Positions 23,325 through 31,577 of a stretch of 31,669 nucleotides of DNA are shown here, in pieces. This stretch comes from CAZIUL01 sp964542475 (lineage in GTDB: Bacteria; Planctomycetota; B15-G4; CAYZWU01). The notes beneath the pieces are model-generated. The model ran no database searches, had not been told where the DNA came from, and worked only from the letters and a program-made list of their open reading frames with translations. Numbering within the stretch: position 1 is the stretch's first letter; the number at the start of each line of letters is the position of its first letter. Position numbers and translations under genes: made by a program. The stretch spans positions 1 to 31,669 of the forward strand of contig CAZIUL010000048.1 of assembly GCA_964542475.1 (NCBI GenBank), in the 5' to 3' direction.

Positions 23325-24155
23325 ATGACCCGTTCCAAGTCAGTCGTAATCGTGACAATCGGTTTGGTTTTCATCATCGCGGGCCTTGCATCTTCCATGC
23401 AGGCCAGCGCCCAACAAGCCGGCCGGGAACCTCCTGCCGCTCCCTCTGCATCTACAGGCGCAGCGGATGCTCCTGAAGACTCCCGGGGCCGGGCTACGGC
23501 AGCCACAGGAGAAGAAGAGGAGAACTTCAGCATCTTCTCGCTGCTCTGGAAGGGAGGCTGGATCATGATCCCCATCGGGCTGGCCTCGGTGCTGGCTCTG
23601 ACCATTACCATAGAGCGCTTCATCAGCCTGCGCAGGATCAAGATCGTTCCGCCCGGATTCATCAAGGAGCTACGGGGCATATTTCAGAAGAGCGACGGCG
23701 ACATAGAAAAGGGTGCCGAGTTCTGCAAGCAGAACCCCTGCGTCTTGGGCAGCATCGTCGAGGCCGGTTTCACGAAGCTCGCAAGAAGCGATGAAGTGCT
23801 TCAAAACACGCTCGAGGACACGGGCGCCCGCGAGGTTGACAGAATGAAACGAAGCCTGAAGCCCTTGTCCATGATCGCCACGATCTCCCCGCTGCTCGGT
23901 CTTCTCGGAACCGTGTACGGCATGATCGGCGCGTTTCAGGCTGCTTCAAACGCAGGCATGGGCAAGTCGGATGTTCTGGCCCAGGGGATCTACGAGGCGC
24001 TTGTGACGACCGCGGCAGGCCTGACCCTGGCCATCCCGGTGCTCATCATCTACCAGGTGCTCAACAACCGGATCGATTCCATGGTGGATGATCTGGATGA
24101 CAGCTCGGAGGAGTTCATGGCCTTCGCACAGAACAACAACAGGGTGCCGGCCTGA
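23325..24155 (+). CDS. MotA/TolQ/ExbB-type proton channel protein
   Basis: This 276-residue protein starts with a cleavable-looking signal peptide (1-28) and an Ala/Gly/Glu-rich periplasmic stretch, as in some PVC and Bacteroidota ExbB proteins. The three TolQ helices follow: about 78-98, 181-205 (ISPLLGLLGTVYGMIGAF, the family hallmark) and 222-246 (EALVTTAAGLTLAIP, with the conserved Thr pair lining the proton path). The long cytoplasmic loop lies between helices 1 and 2. By family it forms a pentamer around a TolR/ExbD dimer and turns proton flow into motion. GGAGG sits 6 nt before the ATG at 23325; an ATG 5 nt earlier hits a stop at once. Confidence 0.93.
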   Translation: MTRSKSVVIVTIGLVFIIAGLASSMQASAQQAGREPPAAPSASTGAADAPEDSRGRATAATGEEEENFSIFSLLWKGGWIMIPIGLASVLALTITIERFISLRRIKIVPPGFIKELRGIFQKSDGDIEKGAEFCKQNPCVLGSIVEAGFTKLARSDEVLQNTLEDTGAREVDRMKRSLKPLSMIATISPLLGLLGTVYGMIGAFQAASNAGMGKSDVLAQGIYEALVTTAAGLTLAIPVLIIYQVLNNRIDSMVDDLDDSSEEFMAFAQNNNRVPA

Positions 24156-24168
24156 AAGGAGGTAAATC

Positions 24169-24594
24169 ATGCGGATCCGCAGGAAAATGGAATCGGAACA
24201 GACAATCATAAACGTGACCTCCCTGCTGGACGTGATGTTCATCCTGATCATCTTCTTTCTGGCAACATCCACGCTGCAGAAGGAGGAGCACGACATCATG
24301 GTCAACCTTCCGGGGAACAGCGCGGCCGGGTCGCTCAGCTCCCAGAGCCGGACCATCGTCATCAACGTGCGCAAGGACGGCACTTACTACCTTCTCAACG
24401 CCGTCAAGACACTCGAGGAGATGGACAAGGTTGTGAGCGATGCAGCGGCGAACAATCCCCAGCAGAAGGTTCTGATCCGAGGCGACCGCAGCGCCCTGCA
24501 CGGCTACGTGGCAGCCGCGGTCAGGGTTTGCAAGAACAGGGGCATAAACGAAGCGAACATCGGCTACCAGTACAAGACGCTCCAAGATGGATAA
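24169..24594 (+). CDS. TolR/ExbD-type proton channel protein
   Basis: This 141-residue protein has a short positively charged N-terminus, one membrane helix with the proton-carrying Asp21 (SLLDVMFILIIFFL), and a periplasmic domain with the TolR/ExbD fold (IVINVRKDGTYYL, KVLIRGDRSALHGYVAAAV). Length and order are normal for the family. A strong AAAGGAGGT site (24155-24163) precedes the ATG. It lies 13 nt after the TolQ/ExbB gene and overlaps the next ORF by 8 nt, so the three proteins are likely made together. It is the channel partner of the preceding protein. Whether it serves a TonB-, TolA- or other type of arm is discussed under the following gene. Confidence 0.93.
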   Translation: MRIRRKMESEQTIINVTSLLDVMFILIIFFLATSTLQKEEHDIMVNLPGNSAAGSLSSQSRTIVINVRKDGTYYLLNAVKTLEEMDKVVSDAAANNPQQKVLIRGDRSALHGYVAAAVRVCKNRGINEANIGYQYKTLQDG

Positions 24595-27500
24595 GAAAAA
24601 CACGGCGCATCCCGGCATATGCAAAAAGAACTCACCGGTCAACCGGGGATCCTTTGGATCCCGCCCGCTGACCGGCGGAAAAGCGCTTCTGACCGTTCTT
24701 GTCACAGCGGCGGCCATCGCTGTACTCGCCGTTTTTCTCCTCCCGTGGCTTTTCGAGCACATGACGGATGGTTACTCCATCTACCGTACCGCGCGCGGAG
24801 CGAATGTGCGCCGGATCCTCTGGGAACCGCCCAGGCCGCTCGACATCACGATCAACAAGGGGGTTCCGGAAACCTACGAGCCGACCATGTCGGCAGACGG
24901 CCTGACCTTGATCTTCACGCGCGGAAAGGCCAGCCACAACGCGGACTTGTTTCTCAGCACATGGAACGGCGAGGGATGGGATGAGCCCGAACCCATCGAG
25001 GCTGTCAACAGCGATAACGACGAGCTCGGCCCCGCGCTGAGCCGCGACGGGCTCTACCTCTACTTCTATTCCAACCGCAGGGGAGGGCTCGGTGGTTACG
25101 ACATCTGGGTAAGCCGACGGAGCAGCGGAACATGGACATCACCGGAAAACATGGGTCCCGGGATCAACTCCGGGTTCAACGAATACGGGCCCGGCCTGTC
25201 GCCGGGCCACAGCCGCCTCTATTTTTCCTCAAACCGGCCGCTGAAAGAGCTGACGCCCGAGCAAAAACAGGCGTGGAGCGCAACACTGCGCGAAAACTTC
25301 TACGAAAACGATTACGACATCTTCGCCGCTGACGCGCTGGAACCGCTCATTCCACACCCCGAGGACGGGGTTCCGCCCATCAAGGAGTTCGGACCGGCCA
25401 GGCGCGTTGATGTCCTGAATTCGCGCGCTGATGAAGGCCAGGTCACCACAACGCCACGCGGTGACTTCATCTACTTCAGCTCCAACCGCGCGGGAGGGAT
25501 CGGAGAGTTCGACCTCTACCGCAGCCGTGTCCTGTACGGCGAGATAACCGTACCGGAAAACATGGGCACGCCTGTCAACAGCGCATCGAACGACATGGAT
25601 CCTTCACTCACAATGGAAGGTCACGGCCTCCTGTTCAGTTCCAATAGAAGGATCTCGGGCGGCGTGAAGTCGTACAGGATCTTCCGCACGGTGAGCCGCG
25701 AAGTCATCACCGAAATGGACCTCTCCTCCTTCCTGGCTTTTCTCCGCTGGCTTAACGAAATGAAATGGCCCCTGCTGTTCTGGCTCCTGGGCCTGCTGGC
25801 GCTTTTGTGGCTGCTTCGCTACCTGAGAAGCCAGCGGTTCAGGATGTACGCATCCCTGCTGCAGAAGTGCCTGCTGGCTTCAATGCTCCTCCACCTCCTG
25901 CTGGCGTTTTTATTGAGCAGCTGGATCGTCGGCGGGGCTCTGTACAGATTCGCCGGCAACGATCCGCTGCTAGTGAATATCGATTCCCTTGCCGGCGAGC
26001 GTATCGGGATCGAGATCCGCGAGCAGATCACCGACCTCGATGACCGCACGGACATTGAACCCCTGAACTTCCAGGAAGACACCAGCCTGGTCGTCGCCGA
26101 ATCCATGCCGCAGGAGACTCCTCCCCAAACATTCGGGCCTGCTGACCCATCTACGGTTTTTGCACCTTTGCTTGCGCCTGCTCCGGCGGTTTTGACCGCG
26201 GATGAATCGGTTCAGCGCCTGATGTATCACCCGACAGCGCTGAAGAAGCTCGAGCCCATAGCGCCTGAATCTACGCTCGAAAAGCCTTCGGCCACGACCA
26301 AACAAGAGATTCCTGTGTTCGCTTCAATCAACGACCAGGGAGCAGCCTTGCAGAGGCACAACAACCCGGCTGCAGATGCCTTGGAACCGGCCCGGTCATC
26401 ACCGTCCGTTCCCCCCTCTTCCGGCTGGGAAAGGTCATCGTTTGTGGCACAGGAGCATGCCGGGTTCGTGCCCCCATTGGACGAAAGCCCCGATGCTGAA
26501 TCAGGCCTTCGGGCGGTCGGTATGGAAAGCTCGCCCTTGAAAGAACGGGCAACACCATCGTCCATCAAGATGGAGCTCATGCAAACCGTGGCCCCTGTTA
26601 AAAGTATAGTCCTGGATTCCATTCCACGACCGGGTACGGCCGCAAAAACGGAACATGAACCCGCCCCATCCGAACCGAACTTCCAGGCCATGGATAAGAT
26701 CGCAAAGGGTGGGCCGTTCGAACTCGAGCTCCGCCCCGCGGTTGCCGGAGTGCGTTCCAGCGTCTCACCGGCCACAGAGCCAGTGCCCGTGCCGGAGCGG
26801 CTCTCACCGGCTGACATCCAGCTCCCTTTGCCGCGGCCTGAAACGGTCCTCGACGGGAAGATGGAGAGCTTTGAGAACAGGCTCAAACCCCTTTCCGAAC
26901 GGGTCGTCACCCCACAAATTACGGAACCGAAGGCGGAAAAAGATTGGGAGCCGGCTGAGCTCGTCCGCGAAAATAGCCGCCCTCAGATGGATCCCATCGA
27001 GCTCCCAAACCCTGAGCCGGCTGAGATCTCTCTCGTTGAGCTCGATCTTCCCGTGCCAAGCAGGGAGACCGCGGCAGAACCCGCCTTGAACCGGTATGCC
27101 CACGGCACGCCGCGAACCTACCACGGGCTGGAGATGAAAAGCCAAAGTGTGGTTTTCTGCCTCGATATGTCCGCCAGCATGGAATGGAACAACCGCATAG
27201 GCGATGCGCGCCAGGAACTGATCCGTCTCCTGGACACACTCGACGAGGAGGTGAAATTCAACATCATCGTTTTTTCGGGTAGAGTGAGAGCATGGAACTC
27301 CTACGGGGTGCAGCCCGGAACAACAAAAAACATCAACTCGGCCAAGCGATTCGTCCGGAACTCGCGCATAGCAATGGATGGAACCAACACGGTTGAGGCT
27401 TTGATGGCCGCTCTTGCGGATGACATCGTGGAGAGCATATACTTTCTATCGGATGGCCATCCCACAGTGGGTTTCACCACGAACAGCGAGCGGATATTGA

Positions 27501-27673
27501 AGACCGTCAAAGAGCACCAGCAAAACCGCGGCGTTGTTATCCACACAATCGCGTACGTCAAAGGCGACCCTCCTCGCGAGTACAGGGGCGAGGTTCCCCC
27601 AAAGGCCGAATTGGTCGATCTCATGAAGCGCCTGGCCGATCAGAACAGCGGCAATTTCGTGCTTTTCGAATAA
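24587..27673 (+). CDS. PD40 propeller / TonB-like helix / Pro-rich arm / von Willebrand A fusion
   Basis: This is a 1028-residue membrane protein. Order: membrane helix 1 (33-56); five PD40-type propeller blades (about 85-375), as in TolB and WD40-like PD40 proteins; membrane helix 2 (394-411); a basic loop (R411, R414, R417, R419, K427); membrane helix 3 (428-451); a long low-complexity Pro/Glu/Ser-rich stretch (about 470-845); and a C-terminal von Willebrand A domain (about 852-1028). The VWA has a complete MIDAS: D860-x-S862-x-S864, T933 and D956. The positive-inside rule puts the propeller, arm and VWA in the periplasm. Helix 3 reads SMLLH, with Ser432 and His436 four apart and Leu443, as in TonB/TolA energiser helices. 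I infer an ExbBD-driven arm. The start overlaps the TolR stop by 8 nt with no ribosome site, so it is translationally coupled. Confidence 0.88.
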   Translation: MDKKNTAHPGICKKNSPVNRGSFGSRPLTGGKALLTVLVTAAAIAVLAVFLLPWLFEHMTDGYSIYRTARGANVRRILWEPPRPLDITINKGVPETYEPTMSADGLTLIFTRGKASHNADLFLSTWNGEGWDEPEPIEAVNSDNDELGPALSRDGLYLYFYSNRRGGLGGYDIWVSRRSSGTWTSPENMGPGINSGFNEYGPGLSPGHSRLYFSSNRPLKELTPEQKQAWSATLRENFYENDYDIFAADALEPLIPHPEDGVPPIKEFGPARRVDVLNSRADEGQVTTTPRGDFIYFSSNRAGGIGEFDLYRSRVLYGEITVPENMGTPVNSASNDMDPSLTMEGHGLLFSSNRRISGGVKSYRIFRTVSREVITEMDLSSFLAFLRWLNEMKWPLLFWLLGLLALLWLLRYLRSQRFRMYASLLQKCLLASMLLHLLLAFLLSSWIVGGALYRFAGNDPLLVNIDSLAGERIGIEIREQITDLDDRTDIEPLNFQEDTSLVVAESMPQETPPQTFGPADPSTVFAPLLAPAPAVLTADESVQRLMYHPTALKKLEPIAPESTLEKPSATTKQEIPVFASINDQGAALQRHNNPAADALEPARSSPSVPPSSGWERSSFVAQEHAGFVPPLDESPDAESGLRAVGMESSPLKERATPSSIKMELMQTVAPVKSIVLDSIPRPGTAAKTEHEPAPSEPNFQAMDKIAKGGPFELELRPAVAGVRSSVSPATEPVPVPERLSPADIQLPLPRPETVLDGKMESFENRLKPLSERVVTPQITEPKAEKDWEPAELVRENSRPQMDPIELPNPEPAEISLVELDLPVPSRETAAEPALNRYAHGTPRTYHGLEMKSQSVVFCLDMSASMEWNNRIGDARQELIRLLDTLDEEVKFNIIVFSGRVRAWNSYGVQPGTTKNINSAKRFVRNSRIAMDGTNTVEALMAALADDIVESIYFLSDGHPTVGFTTNSERILKTVKEHQQNRGVVIHTIAYVKGDPPREYRGEVPPKAELVDLMKRLADQNSGNFVLFE

Positions 27674-27755
27674 CAAACCTTTGAAAAACCGGACAAACCG
27701 CTGCAAGATCATACCTGCCTTGCGCCGAATCCGTAACCGACAGAACAGGAGAACC

Positions 27756-28616
27756 ATGAAAACATCTCTGGACTGCATTCCGTGCTTTCTCAGGCAGACG
27801 TTGGAGACATCGAGGATGCTCGAGCTGGACGAAGAGATTGCCACCGGTTTGATGCGCCGGTCGCTGGCACTGGTGCAAAAGCTGGACTGGAACCTTCCCC
27901 CGCCTCTCCTGGCCCGGGAGATGCACCGGGCGATCCGCGAGATGACCAACAACGCGGACCCGTACCTCGCCATGAAAATCGAGGCCACTGAAACCGCGCT
28001 TTCGCTGCTGCCGGATATCGAGGAGGTGGTGGCCGCCTCGGCCCAGCCTTTTCTGACCGCTGTAAAGGTATCGATCGGGGGTAATATCATCGACCTCGGG
28101 GCAAAGACCAGAGATCAGGTGGACATCAAGAAGGCATTTCACGAGGCTTTGGAATCGTGCGTGGATGAAGCAGCGGTTGATCGGTTTACCCGGGCGCTTT
28201 CCGAGGCGGACGATGTGCTTTTTCTGGCTGACAACGCCGGCGAGATCGTTTTCGACCGGCCGCTTCTGGAGCTGATAGGCAGGGACAAGGTCACCGTTGT
28301 GGTCCGGGGCAGCCCGATCATCAACGACGCAACACTCGATGATGCGAGGCGCTCGGGCCTGACATCGCGGTTCAGCGTCGTCACGAACGGATCGGACACG
28401 CCGGGCACATGGCTTGACGACTGCTCGAAAGAGTTCGTTGAACGGTTCGACAGCGCGGACCTGGTGATTGCAAAGGGCCAGGGGAACTTTGAAACCCTGA
28501 GCAATCATCCGAGAAACATGTTCTTTCTTTTTCTTGCCAAGTGCCCGCTCGTTGCGGACAAAGCCGGAGCAAAACCGGGTGCATACATTTTGCAGGAAAA
28601 AACGGGGAAAAAATGA
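27756..28616 (+). CDS. DUF89 family protein (damage-control phosphatase-like)
   Basis: This 286-residue protein starts with CIPCFLRQTLE (N-terminal Cys pair at 7 and 10), which is typical of archaeal-type and bacterial DUF89 proteins. It has the metal-binding core LADNAGEIVFDRPLLELI (Asp159, Asn160), VVVRGSPIINDATLDDA and KGQGNFETL. Known DUF89 members are metal-dependent phosphatases that act on damaged or unwanted phosphometabolites. The substrate here is unknown. The start is the ATG at 27756, with AGGAG 4 nt upstream. A TTG at 27681 in the same frame adds a non-homologous basic tail and is rejected. It starts 82 nt after the VWA fusion gene and may ride on that operon or have its own promoter. 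Confidence 0.9.
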   Translation: MKTSLDCIPCFLRQTLETSRMLELDEEIATGLMRRSLALVQKLDWNLPPPLLAREMHRAIREMTNNADPYLAMKIEATETALSLLPDIEEVVAASAQPFLTAVKVSIGGNIIDLGAKTRDQVDIKKAFHEALESCVDEAAVDRFTRALSEADDVLFLADNAGEIVFDRPLLELIGRDKVTVVVRGSPIINDATLDDARRSGLTSRFSVVTNGSDTPGTWLDDCSKEFVERFDSADLVIAKGQGNFETLSNHPRNMFFLFLAKCPLVADKAGAKPGAYILQEKTGKK

Positions 28617-28648
28617 AAATCGGCTGGGTTTTCATCCCGCTTCTTTCA

Positions 28649-28676
28649 TTGACATGCAGATGAATGTTGATACAGT
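28649..28676 (+). promoter_or_regulatory. Candidate promoter of the beta-propeller gene
   Basis: A perfect TTGACA lies at 28649-28654 and TACAGT at 28671-28676, with a 16-bp spacer. Transcription would start near 28683, about 100 nt before the ATG at 28782. The rest of the 165-nt gap shows no gene. Confidence 0.4.
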
Positions 28677-28781
28677 ATTTGAAGAAAAGCACCAATTACA
28701 TGTCAGCCGGTATTTTAATGTTATAGATGCATATATGGGCTTACCGCCCAGTGTTTCAGCTTTATTTTGGGGGTTACTCTC

Positions 28782-29744
28782 ATGAAACCGAAGAAGAAGC
28801 ACCTGGTGTTTGGATTGGTACTGGTTTTCTGTTCGGCTTTTGTTTTCACCGATTTGCGGTCATCCGACAGCACGGAACCGTTAGAGACAATGGAAGAGGC
28901 CGGGCAAACCGGACAGGCCGCCGTAGAAAATGAAACGCCGCATTTCCCTTACTCCCCGTCAAGCCTTGGGACAGGCAAGCCGGTGCTGCTCATCCCGGAT
29001 TCAACAGCGGACGTGGTCGCCGTGTTCCATCCGTACGACGGCACTTACCAGGGCGACTTGATCAACAACAGCGCCGGTTTATTCTCGACACCGGTCAACG
29101 CTATCCAATGGCGGGACTATAACATCTATGTCTCGGACCAAGTCGCGGATTCGGTTTTTGTCTACGACATACAAGGTAACTATCTCAGCACCTATGCCGA
29201 TGCATCCGACGGCCTCAACAACATCCGAGGGATCGCTTTCCGTGGTAATCACCTGTTTGTGACCAGCGGCGATGATTTCGTGGCCGAGTTCGACGGGCCC
29301 CACTCCCGCCTCCCCGACTTCATCAGCGATGGGAGCGATCCTTTCGACATCTGTTTTCTGCCGGACGGCACATCCGCGCTGTCTGACATACAGGGTACGG
29401 ACGACAACGTCCGTTTCTACGATTTTAACGGCGCCCTCATAGCGGAGCTTTTCAAAACGAACTTCCCGGAGCAGGTAACGGCTGACTTGATGTTCAAGCC
29501 TCACGGCTTCCTGGTCACCACGTTCAGCGACAAGAACGTGACGAATTTCGGCCGCGCGGAGGGGGACATATACAATGTCATAAACCTGAACAACTATGGA
29601 AGAGGCGTGTATCGCCTTGGAAACGGCAACATCCTGACTTCCGGTTATGACGGGGTTCAGGAATGGGATCCGGCCAGCGGAGCACTGCTGACCCAGATAA
29701 TGACAGGTAGCGGCTGGCGCTTCATCGAAGAAGCTGAACTGTAG
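28782..29744 (+). CDS. Exported beta-propeller protein
   Basis: This 320-residue protein has a signal peptide (MKPKKKHLVFGLVLVFCSAFVF) and an acidic, low-complexity stretch. Repeated beta blades follow, of the type 'I..(I/V)SDQVADSVFVYDIQGNYLSTY', 'LFVTSGDDFVAEFD', 'DDNVRFYDFNGALIAEL' and 'GNILTSGYDGVQEWD'. They look like NHL or SMP-30-like propeller repeats, about five to six in number. No catalytic residues can be picked out. It probably binds a ligand or partner in the periplasm or outside the cell. The ATG at 28782 is preferred, with a GGGGGT ribosome site 7 nt upstream, over a TTG at 28767 that sits upstream of that site. It has its own promoter and ends at a strong terminator. Confidence 0.82.
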   Translation: MKPKKKHLVFGLVLVFCSAFVFTDLRSSDSTEPLETMEEAGQTGQAAVENETPHFPYSPSSLGTGKPVLLIPDSTADVVAVFHPYDGTYQGDLINNSAGLFSTPVNAIQWRDYNIYVSDQVADSVFVYDIQGNYLSTYADASDGLNNIRGIAFRGNHLFVTSGDDFVAEFDGPHSRLPDFISDGSDPFDICFLPDGTSALSDIQGTDDNVRFYDFNGALIAELFKTNFPEQVTADLMFKPHGFLVTTFSDKNVTNFGRAEGDIYNVINLNNYGRGVYRLGNGNILTSGYDGVQEWDPASGALLTQIMTGSGWRFIEEAEL

Positions 29745-29788
29745 CAATACTGCAGCGCCGGGCGTCACAACAACGGATAAATAAAAGG

Positions 29789-29824
29789 ACGGGTTCTTTT
29801 TGAGATAAAAGAGCCCGTTTTTTT
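29789..29824 (+). terminator. Rho-independent terminator of the propeller gene
   Basis: ACGGGTTCTTTT (29789-29800) pairs with AAAAGAGCCCGT (29807-29818) over 12 bp with one G-U pair and a 6-nt loop. A seven-T run at 29818-29824 follows. It begins 45 nt after the stop codon. Confidence 0.88.
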
Positions 29825-29828
29825 GTTC

Positions 29829-29866
29829 ATGTCGTAGGGGTGAAAAATCTTTCGCCCTCCTGACAT
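29829..29866. repeat. Imperfect hairpin related to the palindromic repeat
   Basis: The outer arms ATGTC (29829-29833) and GACAT (29862-29866) enclose an inner stem of nine pairs with two G-T (wobble) pairs (29837-29845 with 29850-29858) around a 4-nt loop. The left arm carries TCGTAGGG, also the outer arm of the perfect palindrome at 19976. Confidence 0.5.
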
Positions 29867-29918
29867 TTCATTTCGGGAACAAACGGTAAGAAATAGGCAA
29901 TCCGTTATCTTTTTCTTC

Positions 29919-30138
29919 TACCACCCTCTTATTCTTTCTCCCATCCGTGTTCATCCGTGGTTCTCTTCTTCTTCTACCGCCCTCTTATTCTTTCTCCCAT
30001 CCNNNNNNNNNNNNNNNNNNNNNNNNNNNNNNNNNNNNNNNNNNNNNNNNNNNNNNNNNNNNNNNNNNNNNNNNNNNNNNNNNNNNNNNNNNNNNNNNNN
30101 NNTGTTCATCCGTGGTTCTCTTCTTCTTCCTACCATCC
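29919..30138. repeat. 56-bp tandem repeat interrupted by the assembly gap
   Basis: The segment TACCRCCCTCTTATTCTTTC (R = A or G) starts at 29919 and again 56 nt later at 29975. The other part of the unit, TGTTCATCCGTGGTTCTC, is seen at 29948 and again directly after the N run at 30103. The last copy has one extra base. The minus-strand form contains the 'accacggatgaacacgg'-type sequence that I recall as common between genes in environmental genomes. Confidence 0.85.
30003..30102. other. Scaffold gap, 100 N
   Basis: Exactly 100 undetermined bases, most likely a placeholder of arbitrary length. Both flanks are copies of the same tandem repeat, so the number of repeat units is unknown. The gap is intergenic: the oxidoreductase stop is at 30130. 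Confidence 0.97.
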
Positions 30139-31497
30139 ATCCCGATACGAACGATGAAGATACTCGTTTGCATCATCCAGGTTGGTGATCCGGAGGCCCG
30201 GGCTGTCCCATTCGAGCACCTGTTTTGTGAGCTTTTCCCGAAGTCCCATGCGAAGGGCAATGTTTCCCAGAAGAACCGCTTCGGTCAGGAGGCCGGCTGT
30301 GTCAACGAAGTTTGAACCGGCCGGCTGCCCGCCCTTGCATGCCTCGAGCCACTCCGCGTAATGCCCGATCGACCGCGGCAGTGTTTTCTCCGGCTCTTCG
30401 AACTCTTTTCTCCTGGTCTCGGGCATGATCCTGAGCCCGTGCATCACGCCTTTTTCGCCAACGTACATGGTACCGCCCGATCCCATCTCCACGCCGTGCT
30501 CCATCTCCGGCGGCCTTGGCGGCTTCAGCCCGCCGTCGTACCAGGTCAGCTCAACCGGCGGCATGCCTTCCCGCGCGCCGAACCTGTACCGCACCATCGA
30601 TCCCAGGGGGTAGGTTTCCTTGTTGACCCTGGTTGAAGTCGCCTGCACGCTGAGCGGCGCCTTCAGGTCAAGCGCCCTGAACACCGGGTCGAGCGCATGG
30701 CACCCGATGTCGCCCAAAGCGCCGGTGCCGAAATCCCACCAGCCCCGCCACCGGAACGGAGCGTAAGCCGAGTGGTAAGGCCGGTGAGGAGCGGGACCGA
30801 GCCACAGGTCCCAATCCAGGTCCGGCGGCACGCCCGGGGTTTCACTCGGCCTGTCCACTCCCTGGGGCCAGTACTCCCTGAAAAGTCCGTTCGAGGGCCG
30901 GTCGGTCCAGACATGTACCTCGTGAACCGGACCGATCGCACCGCCCCGGATGAACTCGCATACGCGGCGGGTACGCTCGGAAGCATGGCCCTGGTTTCCC
31001 ATCTGTGTCGCCACCCCCTCATCCCGGGCCGCTTGTGCCAGCTTTCGCGCCTCGTACACCGTGTGCGTGAGCGGCTTCTGGCAGTACACGTGCTTTCCCA
31101 TTCTGATGGCCTTCATTGCAGCAACCGCGTGAGTGTGGTCCGGAGTGCTCACGGTCACCGCATCGATGCTCTTCTCCGCATCCAGCATTTTTCTGAAATC
31201 TTTGTACTTCTTTGCCTTCGGGAACCGCTTGAACGTTCCTGCCGCATGACTCTCGTGAACATCGCAAAGAGCCACAATGTTCTCGCTGCTGACGCCTCGC
31301 ACATCCGATGATCCTTTGCCCCCGGCGCCGATGCAGGCAATGTCGAGTTTTTCGCTCGGTGGTGTATAACCCGCACCGCCGAGAACATGCCTGGGTACAA
31401 CAGTGAAAAGAGCGGCTCCTGCCGCGGTACTGCCCAGAAACCTGCGCCGCGTCACAGTGCTTTTTTCATTGTTGTTTATTCTCTTCTTTTTATTCAT
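30130..31497 (-). CDS. Tat-exported Gfo/Idh/MocA-family oxidoreductase
   Basis: This 455-residue protein has a twin-arginine signal (TRRRFLGSTAAGAALF; Arg17-Arg18-Arg19), so it is folded with its cofactor before export. The Rossmann NAD(P) loop is at 52-64 (IACIGAGGKGSSD), and the conserved Lys is in CQKPLTH (Gln140-Lys141-Pro142, where EKP is more usual). The catalytic-side motif FGTGALGDIGCHALDPVF has Asp263 and His267. Secreted members of this family are abundant in Planctomycetota and Lentisphaerota and act on sugar derivatives; the substrate is unknown here. The start is the ATG at 31497, with GGAG 6 nt upstream. A TTG at 31509 overlaps that ribosome site and is rejected. The gene converges on the propeller gene across the repeat region. 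Confidence 0.93.
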   Translation of the reverse strand: MNKKKRINNNEKSTVTRRRFLGSTAAGAALFTVVPRHVLGGAGYTPPSEKLDIACIGAGGKGSSDVRGVSSENIVALCDVHESHAAGTFKRFPKAKKYKDFRKMLDAEKSIDAVTVSTPDHTHAVAAMKAIRMGKHVYCQKPLTHTVYEARKLAQAARDEGVATQMGNQGHASERTRRVCEFIRGGAIGPVHEVHVWTDRPSNGLFREYWPQGVDRPSETPGVPPDLDWDLWLGPAPHRPYHSAYAPFRWRGWWDFGTGALGDIGCHALDPVFRALDLKAPLSVQATSTRVNKETYPLGSMVRYRFGAREGMPPVELTWYDGGLKPPRPPEMEHGVEMGSGGTMYVGEKGVMHGLRIMPETRRKEFEEPEKTLPRSIGHYAEWLEACKGGQPAGSNFVDTAGLLTEAVLLGNIALRMGLREKLTKQVLEWDSPGLRITNLDDANEYLHRSYRDGW

Positions 31498-31577
31498 TTC
31501 AAACTCCAATCCGGATCAGGTGCTTTCTTCATGCCAAGTGCCGGCTATATGAATAGGACAACCGATCCGCGTCATCA

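Larger units (their letters stand above)
29745..30129. other. 385-nt intergenic region between convergent genes
   Basis: The region lies between the propeller gene and the oxidoreductase gene, which end facing each other. It contains the propeller terminator, a repeat-like hairpin, the 56-bp tandem repeat and the N gap. There is no believable gene. Small frames that cross the gap are artefacts of the N run. Confidence 0.75.

Noticed and set aside
27681..27755. Longer N-terminus for the DUF89 protein
   Set aside because: It adds 25 basic residues unlike the family, while the ATG at 27756 has AGGAG 4 nt upstream and begins the conserved CIPCFLRQ region.
29919..30138. CRISPR array
   Set aside because: The 56-bp repeats are head-to-tail with no unique spacers between them, and no cas genes are near.
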